From positions 1 through 13,325 of the forward strand of contig CAZQVW010000050.1 of the NCBI GenBank assembly GCA_964596865.1: 13,325 bases of DNA, given 5' to 3'. This document shows positions 7,737 through 13,325 of this stretch, one piece after another. A program made the position numbers and the translations under genes. How positions within the stretch are numbered: position 1 is the stretch's first letter; every line of letters starts with the position of its first letter. Under the pieces are notes generated by a model. The model was not told the DNA's origin. It worked only from the letters and a program-made list of their open reading frames with translations, and made no database searches. This stretch comes from UBA6382 sp964596865. Lineage in GTDB: Bacteria; Bacteroidota; Bacteroidia; Bacteroidales; Bacteroidaceae.

Positions 7737-7878
7737 CCATCGTAAGATTGCGATATTCCATCGTAGAATCGCATCATTCCGCCATAGGATTGCGATATTC
7801 CATTGCAGAATAACACTATACCATCGTAAGATTGCGATATTCCGCCATAGGATTGCGATATATCATCGTAAAAACAAG
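7737..7878. repeat. 21-bp tandem array D, six units plus a partial
   Basis: Units start at 7737, 7758, 7779, 7800, 7821 and 7842 (126 bp, no indels), with a partial unit from 7863. The core is ATTGCGATATTCCATCGTA. Units 1 and 5 are identical. Units 3 and 6 differ from each other at one base and start CCGCCATAGG. Unit 4 is the most diverged. The order a-b-c-d-a-c suggests expansion by block duplication. It begins 13 bp after the aldo/keto reductase stop and ends about 80 bp before the AraC promoter element. Confidence 0.93.
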
Positions 7879-7940
7879 AAAAAAGGAAATAAAATAAAAC
7901 TATTTGGCTACTTCTGTGCGCACTTACTGTAAATGTTGAT

Positions 7941-7948
7941 TATATTTG
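7941..7948 (+). promoter_or_regulatory. -7 element of the AraC-type gene
   Basis: TATATTTG followed by CA is a perfect TAnnTTTG element, 25 nt before the ATG at 7973. No good TTTG lies at -33 spacing. It implies a leader of about 18-20 nt. Confidence 0.5.
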
Positions 7949-7972
7949 CACTCGATATAATCCTACCATGAT

Positions 7973-8863
7973 ATGGCCAGTGGGGTACAGCAGGTAAACA
8001 GCCGCTTTATTCAAGATTTATACGCGAAGGCAGACGGCGACGGACTGAAATGGAGCGACGAAGAGTTGCTCGTAATAAGGTCTTCCGCCAGTTTGCCTTC
8101 ACGCGTCTTTATGAGCGGGCAGCCTTTTCAGCAAACAGACGTCTTTATCTGCTATATAGAGGTAGGCTCGTTTGATTGCGTGATAAATCTGAGGGACTGC
8201 CACATAGAGAAAGGCGATTTGTTGGTGGTTACCGCGGATAGTATCTTGCAGGCCTCGGGCAACGCTGACGGTGTGCAGATGCAGGTGCTGCATATCTCGA
8301 AAGAATTGGTGGGAGAAATCTTTTCGGGGAAAGTGCCGCCCTTGTTCCACCAACGTATGACTGATGTTTTGTTCCACCTCGCGGGAATGGAGGAAGAACT
8401 GGTGCTGAGCCTGCTCAATAGTATCTGGATAGCTGTGCACACCGACTATAAGGAGGTGCGCAATGCCCAGTTGCGCAACCTTTTACTGCTGATTAGAGAG
8501 ATGCTTCTCCGCCAAAACAAAATAAAGACGACCTCACAGCCGCACAATGTCCAGTTGTTCAATCGCTTTATCCAACTATTGAACGAGCATTGCGAGCAGC
8601 ATCGCGACATGGACTTCTATGCCAACGAATTATGCTTGAATAAGCAATATTTGGGCAGCGTTATAGCGGAGGTAAGTCATAGAAAGGCGTCCTCATGGAT
8701 AGAAGAAGCCGTCATTACGCGGGCTAAAGTATTGTTGCGCCATGATGATGTTACCGTAAACGAGATTTCGGAAAAGCTATCCTTTTCCGAACCCTCCAAT
8801 CTCACACGTTATTTCAAGCGCGCCACGGGTATGACGCCCTTGGAATACCGCAACAAGGCGTAG
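7973..8863 (+). CDS. AraC-family transcriptional regulator
   Basis: The product has 296 residues. The N-terminal ~110 residues are beta-rich (VFICYIEVGSFDCVINL, then HIEKGDLLVVTADSILQAS) and fit a cupin-like effector-sensing domain. A helical linker (~125-185) follows. The C-terminal ~105 residues hold the two helix-turn-helix units of the family: MDFYANELCLNKQYLGSVIAE (~213-233) and TVNEISEKLSFSEPSNLTRYFKRATGMTPLEYR (~261-293), the latter matching the AraC signature closely. It follows the operon in the same orientation with its own promoter, so it plausibly controls the operon, itself, or the downstream DUF3472 gene. The effector is unknown. The ATG at 7968 opens only a nine-codon frame, which supports 7973. 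Confidence 0.92.
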   Translation: MASGVQQVNSRFIQDLYAKADGDGLKWSDEELLVIRSSASLPSRVFMSGQPFQQTDVFICYIEVGSFDCVINLRDCHIEKGDLLVVTADSILQASGNADGVQMQVLHISKELVGEIFSGKVPPLFHQRMTDVLFHLAGMEEELVLSLLNSIWIAVHTDYKEVRNAQLRNLLLLIREMLLRQNKIKTTSQPHNVQLFNRFIQLLNEHCEQHRDMDFYANELCLNKQYLGSVIAEVSHRKASSWIEEAVITRAKVLLRHDDVTVNEISEKLSFSEPSNLTRYFKRATGMTPLEYRNKA

Positions 8864-8875
8864 AGAAGCCCCCTA

Positions 8876-8907
8876 TTTTTGCTATTCGCCGATAAAAGTA
8901 GCAAAAA
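8876..8907. terminator. Possible bidirectional hairpin terminator after AraC gene
   Basis: TTTTTGCTA (8876-8884) and TAGCAAAAA (8899-8907) are perfect 9-bp arms around a 14-nt loop, 12 nt after the AraC stop. The stem is A/T-rich and has no T tract on its + strand side, so termination there is doubtful. Confidence 0.35.
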
Positions 8908-8971
8908 CAAGATAAATATACCCCTATATTCATCAAAAATACCGTTATTTGAACAAATATAGCTCCTTTTC

Positions 8972-9002
8972 TTTGTAAATAAAAAAGAATTTCGCACATT
9001 TG
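8972..9002 (+). promoter_or_regulatory. Near-consensus Bacteroidetes promoter
   Basis: TTTG (8972-8975) is followed after 19 nt by CACATTTG (8995-9002), which matches TAnnTTTG except for the first base. If used, transcription starts near 9008 and gives a leader of about 300 nt before the second DUF3472 gene, containing a hairpin and two arrays. I saw no better promoter nearer the gene; TAAATTGG at 9239-9246 is one mismatch off. Confidence 0.45.
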
Positions 9003-9022
9003 CATTTGATTAGTGGGTTATT

Positions 9023-9083
9023 GCGCCCTAAAACGGGCTCAATAGGCTTGGTAACGATGTGGCGTGCCTCGTTTAGGGCTCGC
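9023..9083 (+). other. Predicted stem-loop at the start of the leader
   Basis: CCCTAAA-A-CG-GGC (9026-9038) can pair with GCC-T-CG-TTTAGGG (9066-9078), about 12 bp with two single-base bulges, closing on a 27-nt loop. Additional outer G-C pairs are possible to 9083. It begins about 15 nt after the inferred transcription start. It may be an RNA structure in the leader or an inverted DNA site. Confidence 0.4.
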
Positions 9084-9099
9084 TTATTGTAGTTGAAAA

Positions 9100-9225
9100 C
9101 GCTCAAAGTAATTGCACTGTCGCTATAAATAACAGAACTCTCGCCCTTACCGGCAAGACTTCCGCTATAAAGGACAGAGCTTTCGCCATAATTGACAAGA
9201 CTTTCGTTCTAAAGGACAGAACTAT
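9100..9225. repeat. 21-bp tandem array E, six units
   Basis: Units start at 9100, 9121, 9142, 9163, 9184 and 9205, exactly 21 bp apart (126 bp, no indels). Each unit starts with CG and fits CGCTATAAAGGACAGAACT loosely. Units 2, 4 and 6 carry ACAG(A/G)(A/G)CT, while units 3 and 5 carry CAAGACTT, so two forms alternate. It is more diverged than arrays C and D. It lies within the inferred long leader of the second DUF3472 gene. Confidence 0.85.
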
Positions 9226-9240
9226 CGCCCCAACTAATTA

Positions 9241-9280
9241 AATTGGCGTTCAAACCAAATTTAATTGGCGTTCAAACCAA
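9241..9280. promoter_or_regulatory. Duplicated 18-bp word upstream of paralog 2
   Basis: AATTGGCGTTCAAACCAA occurs at 9241-9258 and again, identical, at 9263-9280 (22-bp period). Each copy contains a TTGG...CCAA inverted match with 8 nt between. The second copy ends 26 bp before the ATG at 9307. Being perfect, close to the start and dyad-like, it is a candidate regulator site or RNA element. Which protein binds, if any, is unknown. Confidence 0.6.
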
Positions 9281-9295
9281 TAGAAAACGAACTAA

Positions 9296-9307
9296 AATTA
9301 TTAGATA
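9296..9307 (+). promoter_or_regulatory. Conserved start-codon leader word, second copy
   Basis: AATTATTAGATA ends on the A of the ATG at 9307 and is identical to 338-349 before paralog 1. It supports the 9307 start over 9265. Confidence 0.5.
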
Positions 9308-12300
9308 TGAAGAAATTATTTACCCTGCTGGCGCTTTTGCTGCTGTTTATGACGGAAGCGGGAGCGCAAGTCTACCAATCCACACCAAATAAGATGTGGG
9401 GACGGTGGTGTTATCGCGAACAAAACGGAAAAGCGTTGGACGCCTACGAACACCCGGCCACGATGACATCGATGCCAAACTCTTCGGACATCGTTTTGGC
9501 CTATTATTATCGTATCCCTGCCGGCCACGTCCGCGCGGACGTCATCTGGCAAAACACTTACCTGCGCAAGGCCGTGGTGAAGGTGAGAGTAATCTACCCC
9601 CAGACGGGACAAGTGCTGAAAGAAACGCAGTTTACCAACGACGACATCATGTCGAACAAGGAATTGACCACCGATCTCTTCGGCGACATCAATTTCCCCG
9701 CCGACGACTTCTATCGCATCGAACTTTCGTGCGACAACTGGAGCTATGTCCGCGCCATAAACTATTTTAACTACTACCACGAGAGCGAATTGCCCGTATT
9801 AATTCCGCGCAACTTCGGCGGCACGTCCACATATTTGAGCACATGGGGCTCCACCGACCCAGAAGCGCCCGCAGGCGAGGCCTACGACTGGGCTTATGTG
9901 GAATTGCGCTGCGAAAAGGACAGACAATATCCGGGCACCTACTACATGGCCATCGGCGCTTTGTCCGGATATATGGGTATGCAGACCGTGGGATGGAACA
10001 GCGAGGCCGGCGATTACGACCGCTCGGTATTATTCTCCGTTTGGGACGCTGCCAACGGCGATGAGATGAAGGTGCCGGAGCACATGCAGTCGCAAATCCT
10101 TGATGGCAACCTTCAGGCCGTGCACACCCACGCAGGCGGCGAGGGATCGTCCGCATCGGTGATGTTCCAAAACAATCCAATCTGGTGGAAAGACGGCCAT
10201 TGGGTTTCTTTCTTGCTCAATACCCGCCCCACCACGCGAAAGGTTACGCTCAAGGCCAGAGACGGCAGCGATTCCACCTTCAATTACCCCTATACGCTGA
10301 TGTCTGTATGGTATAAGCTCGACACAATGCCCGATTGGCGCTACATGGCCACCATTCGTGCCGCCGGTCGCGCAGAAAACCTCTCTGTATGGCATGATTT
10401 CGTGGAGCCGTTCACTTCTTATGCCGGTCAGAAAGTACATACTGTCTATCATCGCCACGCCGCAATGCGCTCTGCAAACAGCGGCCGCTGGTATAGCAGG
10501 AATAAAGTAACACTTGGCAACGAGACATACGGCCGCGATTTCCATTACGACTTTGGTCGCGGCGCCACGCAGAAATACGAGAACTGTTTCTTTAAGGATA
10601 TGGGCGGTTATGTCCACCAGCACGACAGCGCAACCATAGTTCCGCTGGCCGCAGATATGTCTTTCGTGGACACAATCAACCTTGACCGCCTAAACAAGGT
10701 AGTGGACAAGGCTATGGCCCGCGATGACTACTATAATCTGGAGGCTCGTGTCCATCAGACGGCTTATCAGATTCCCCAGGCCCGCTGGAAGGTGATTGAC
10801 GACCTCACTTCCGCCTACAGTAGTGCCGACAACGTGGTGGACGGCAACCCCGACACCAAATGGCGCGCCTCCTCGCCCATAAATTACCTCGCCCTCGAGA
10901 GCGATGCAGACCAAACAATTTCGTCTATAGGCGTCTACTGGACAGACCAATACAACTACCGTTGCCATTTCATGGACGTCTACACGTCTGAAGACGGAAA
11001 AAATTGGAATCTTCAGTTTGACAGCTTGGAAATCCGCTGTCTCGACAGCGTGGAGGTGAGCTTGCCCCACCCCATCACCACGAAATATCTGCGCTTCGCG
11101 TTCTATTACAAATATACCCGCTCTAATTCGCTCAATATTAACGAGCTCACTTTCCGCGGAGCCTATCAGTTGGATTCTGTGAAGGCGCTGGCCAAGACGC
11201 TTATCGATGAGGCGGGCACCATCAACAACTATTCCACCGAAGACCTGCGCGATGTAATCTCTATTTACGACAACGGCAATTGCCAAGACGCGCAAGCACT
11301 GGCGGATGCCCTAAGCGCGGTGAGCGCCAACGGCACGTTCATGCGCAACTACCTCGTTACAAAGGCTCTCCACTTTGCCAAAGACCATAATTACGTCTTT
11401 GTGAACGCCTCCGGCTACGGCACACTGGGCGCAGACAGCATCTCGAAGCAACTTAGCGTGGGCGGAGCCACTATTGACGGTGCACTGCCCCAATATAGCG
11501 GCAAGGCCGAACTTACTAACCCTTATAACAACTGGCTTATCATGCACGACGAGCGTTATAGCGGTTATTATTTATATAATGTAGCGGCCAAGAAGTTCTT
11601 TAACCCCGAGGCAGAGGGCAAGCTCTCCACCGAGCCCGCCACCGTCCTTCTGCGCCCGTGGGGTAGGTCTTTCTATATCGCTTCGGCCGATGCCAAGCAG
11701 GTGTATGGCGTGGATGGCACAGCGGAGGACTTCTTCTCCGTTTCCGCAGCCGCCAACAACAAATCTTTCTTCAACATCTACGACAACATGGCCTATCAGA
11801 CGCCCAATAACGAGGTGGATTCTCTGAAGGTTCTCACCGATTCCATTGGCAAGTTCGCTCTTTATAAGAGCAGTATCCAAGGGATGCTGGACGCTCCCGT
11901 GGGCGTGGTGGGCGGTTTCACCTCGGAGGACGCTCGCGCCGCTCTCCATGCCGCTTACGACAACGCCGACACCAATCCGCAAGCATTCATCAATGCAGTG
12001 GAAAACGCCGATGTGATTGAGCTCGACCCCGAGCATACTCTCTACCGCTTAAAATCCACCGATGGCGAATTTACAGAGACTCCGTTCCTCACGGCCGATG
12101 CCGGTCTGCGCCTCTATTCCCGCAGTGAAAGCAACGGCCCTGCGCAAATCTGGCGCCTGACGAAGAAGAACGACGGCTATCGCGTTTCCTCGCAGGGCGT
12201 GGCCATCAAGCCCCTCTCCGAAAATCCCAGTGAGGTGGTCATCACCACTGCATCTATGGCGCAAAGCGGCACCATCGCTTTCTCCGAAAAGAGCTGGGGC

Positions 12301-12987
12301 AAGTTCTGGCTCGGTGCCGCCGAGTATGCACCGGCAGTAGTGAACGCTACCGATTCGCCCATCAAGACGTCCTCTCCCAACAATAATGGCGACACATGGT
12401 ATATCGAGCCGGCCACCAATGCCAGCATCACGCTCAATTCCTCCGGCGTGGGTTCCACATATTACGACTATGGATATATCGCGCCCGCCGGATTGGAGGT
12501 CTACGCCGTGGATAGCGTTACATCAGCCGGTGTATTGAAACTGCATCAACTGAATGACACCGTGCCTCCGCGCACACCGGTCATTCTGCGCGGCAATCCC
12601 TACGACAAATTCAATGTACAAATCTTCGGTGGCAACGATACGCTCGCAATGCACAACCTCCTGCGCGGCGTCTTCTTCCGCAATCAATCATTGCAAAGGG
12701 GCACGTTCATGACGCTGGGCACCACCAATGGCCAACCCGTGATGAAGAAGCCGGCCCTGCCTGTGGTGAACGCCAATCAAGTGTATCTGCCTCTCACTGA
12801 CGACATGCCCAACCTTTCCACCTACACCATCGACTTTGACAACGTCATCGACGGTATCAATGACGCCCATACCGCGACCGCGGACGATGCCAATGCGCCC
12901 ACCTACACGATAGACGGCCGCCGCGCCACGAATACCGTGAAGGGCAACATCTATATCCGCAATCATCGCAAAGTGCTGGCAAAATAA
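9307..12987 (+). CDS. Secreted DUF3472 / F5/8 type C multidomain protein, paralog 2
   Basis: The product has 1226 residues. The signal peptide spans residues 1-20 (MKKLFTLLALLLLFMTEAGA before QVY). The order of regions follows paralog 1: DUF5077-like (~35-160), DUF3472 (~190-430, with HTHAGGEGSS at 273-282), F5/8-type-C-like (~488-620, with NVVDGNPDTKW and YTSEDGKNW), a helical stretch (~620-675), a beta-rich possibly lectin-like region, a second helical stretch containing APVGVVGGFTSEDAR (863-877), a second beta-rich region, a C-terminal beta domain (~1039-1140) and the tail YTIDGRR...KGNIYIRNHRKVL (1200-1224). An in-frame ATG at 9265 would add 14 residues ahead of the signal peptide and lies inside the duplicated 18-bp word, so I chose 9307, which is also preceded by the leader word shared with paralog 1. 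A long upstream region with arrays E and F distinguishes its control from that of paralog 1. Confidence 0.9.
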   Translation: MKKLFTLLALLLLFMTEAGAQVYQSTPNKMWGRWCYREQNGKALDAYEHPATMTSMPNSSDIVLAYYYRIPAGHVRADVIWQNTYLRKAVVKVRVIYPQTGQVLKETQFTNDDIMSNKELTTDLFGDINFPADDFYRIELSCDNWSYVRAINYFNYYHESELPVLIPRNFGGTSTYLSTWGSTDPEAPAGEAYDWAYVELRCEKDRQYPGTYYMAIGALSGYMGMQTVGWNSEAGDYDRSVLFSVWDAANGDEMKVPEHMQSQILDGNLQAVHTHAGGEGSSASVMFQNNPIWWKDGHWVSFLLNTRPTTRKVTLKARDGSDSTFNYPYTLMSVWYKLDTMPDWRYMATIRAAGRAENLSVWHDFVEPFTSYAGQKVHTVYHRHAAMRSANSGRWYSRNKVTLGNETYGRDFHYDFGRGATQKYENCFFKDMGGYVHQHDSATIVPLAADMSFVDTINLDRLNKVVDKAMARDDYYNLEARVHQTAYQIPQARWKVIDDLTSAYSSADNVVDGNPDTKWRASSPINYLALESDADQTISSIGVYWTDQYNYRCHFMDVYTSEDGKNWNLQFDSLEIRCLDSVEVSLPHPITTKYLRFAFYYKYTRSNSLNINELTFRGAYQLDSVKALAKTLIDEAGTINNYSTEDLRDVISIYDNGNCQDAQALADALSAVSANGTFMRNYLVTKALHFAKDHNYVFVNASGYGTLGADSISKQLSVGGATIDGALPQYSGKAELTNPYNNWLIMHDERYSGYYLYNVAAKKFFNPEAEGKLSTEPATVLLRPWGRSFYIASADAKQVYGVDGTAEDFFSVSAAANNKSFFNIYDNMAYQTPNNEVDSLKVLTDSIGKFALYKSSIQGMLDAPVGVVGGFTSEDARAALHAAYDNADTNPQAFINAVENADVIELDPEHTLYRLKSTDGEFTETPFLTADAGLRLYSRSESNGPAQIWRLTKKNDGYRVSSQGVAIKPLSENPSEVVITTASMAQSGTIAFSEKSWGKFWLGAAEYAPAVVNATDSPIKTSSPNNNGDTWYIEPATNASITLNSSGVGSTYYDYGYIAPAGLEVYAVDSVTSAGVLKLHQLNDTVPPRTPVILRGNPYDKFNVQIFGGNDTLAMHNLLRGVFFRNQSLQRGTFMTLGTTNGQPVMKKPALPVVNANQVYLPLTDDMPNLSTYTIDFDNVIDGINDAHTATADDANAPTYTIDGRRATNTVKGNIYIRNHRKVLAK

Positions 12988-13001
12988 ATCCTCTCAAGGA
13001 T

Positions 13002-13027
13002 TGCGCGCACCGCTGTGAGCGCGCGCA
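13002..13027. other. GC-rich inverted repeat after paralog 2
   Basis: TGCGCGC (13002-13008) pairs with GCGCGCA (13021-13027) around a 12-nt loop. It lies 14 nt after the stop and just ahead of the terminator. It has no T tract of its own. It may protect the mRNA 3' end or assist termination. Confidence 0.4.
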
Positions 13028-13049
13028 GTCTATGAGAATAATCCACTGA

Positions 13050-13093
13050 AATCCCCCGCACCGCCTCCAATCAGGCCGTGCGGGGGATTTTTT
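13050..13093 (+). terminator. Rho-independent terminator after paralog 2
   Basis: AATCCCCCGCAC (13050-13061) pairs with GTGCGGGGGATT (13078-13089), with one inner mismatch then GCCT/AGGC (13063-13066 with 13073-13076), followed by a run of T to 13093. It lies about 60 nt after the stop at 12987. Confidence 0.9.
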
Positions 13094-13115
13094 GCGTCCA
13101 TACCCCAAAATCGTA

Positions 13116-13271
13116 GCGTCGCGAAATCCCCACTTCCCGAGATTAATCCCGATAACCCAGACATAAAAACCAACATCTCCGAAATAAAATTCCAAATTCC
13201 CGAGGCAAAACCCGACATTCCCGAGACGAAATCCGGAAATCCCGAGGCAAAATCCGCAAAATCCCGAGAAA
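13116..13271. repeat. 21-bp tandem array G, about seven units
   Basis: Units start at 13137, 13158, 13179, 13200, 13221 and 13242 (126 bp, no indels). A weaker unit precedes them at 13116-13136, and a partial unit follows with 22-bp spacing at 13264. The core is CCGAGGCAAAATCCGCAAA. Units 4-6 are the most alike and the left side decays. It abuts the right end module, mirroring the G-rich degenerate zone at the left end on the other strand. I see no gene in 12988-13325. Confidence 0.88.
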
Positions 13272-13324
13272 GTTTGCGTTAACAGTACTGTTTAGATAAT
13301 GTTACAGTGCTGTAACAATAACTA
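13263..13324. repeat. Right copy of inverted end module
   Basis: It contains CCCGAGAAA (13263-13271), GTTAACAGTACTG (13278-13290) and a terminal 21-bp stretch (13304-13324) that is the perfect reverse complement of 1-21. Two dyads are present: AACAGTACTGTT (13281-13292, perfect) and TGTTACAGTGCTGTAACA (13300-13317, 8-bp arms, 2-nt centre). The left copy has the same order of words inverted. It has no associated recombinase. Confidence 0.7.
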
Positions 13325-13325
13325 A

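Noticed and set aside
9265..9306. Upstream start for the second DUF3472 gene
   Set aside because: It adds residues ahead of a clear signal peptide, lies inside the duplicated 18-bp word, and lacks the leader word shared with paralog 1.
4265..13262. CRISPR arrays
   Set aside because: Units are contiguous 21-22 bp copies with no spacers, and no cas gene is present.
1..13324. A transposon or integrative element spanning the whole window
   Set aside because: Despite the inverted ends there is no transposase, integrase, relaxase or phage gene, and the ends coincide with the sequence edges. A dispersed repeat is more likely.

Overview
The window looks like a scaffold from an uncultured gut-type Bacteroidales (Prevotellaceae/Muribaculaceae-like). 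Four things point there. Its promoters carry the Bacteroidetes -7 element TAnnTTTG. Start codons lack Shine-Dalgarno sequences and have A/T-rich leaders. Its large secreted proteins have the DUF3472 architecture with the C-terminal GRR...KGNIYI...RKVL motif typical of that order. A 100-N scaffold gap shows it is a draft assembly. I cannot name a species.

Layout, all genes on the + strand: (1) 1-350, an end module, a degenerate repeat zone and a promoter. (2) 351-4010, a 1219-residue secreted DUF3472 / F5/8-type-C protein with a strong terminator. (3) About 1 kb of non-coding DNA (4011-5032) with three tandem arrays and the N gap. (4) A tight three-gene operon at 5033-7723: an exported NTF2/SnoaL-like protein, a gamma-resorcylate-decarboxylase-like amidohydrolase and an aldo/keto reductase. 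(5) A further array, then an AraC-type regulator (7973-8863). (6) A 443-bp region with a promoter, a possible hairpin leader and two arrays. (7) 9307-12987, a second DUF3472 protein colinear with the first, also with a terminator. (8) A final array and an end module that mirrors the left end.

The operon plus AraC gene suggests an inducible pathway acting on a small cyclic or aromatic carboxylate, but the substrate cannot be read from the sequence. The two DUF3472 paralogs are probably surface or secreted glycan-interacting proteins. They share a 12-base leader word ending at the start codon and the same terminator style, so the cassette looks like a duplicated gene flanking an unrelated operon.

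The most unusual signal is non-coding. Nearly every intergenic region holds its own tandem array with an exact 21-bp period (two have 22 bp). Unit sequences differ between arrays, but the period and often the copy number (six units, 126 bp) are the same. Several arrays sit just upstream of a promoter. The two ends of the window carry inverted copies of one module: a perfect 21-bp inverted repeat, then GTTAACAGTrCTG, then CCCGAGAAA at 52 and 53 bp from the outer edge.
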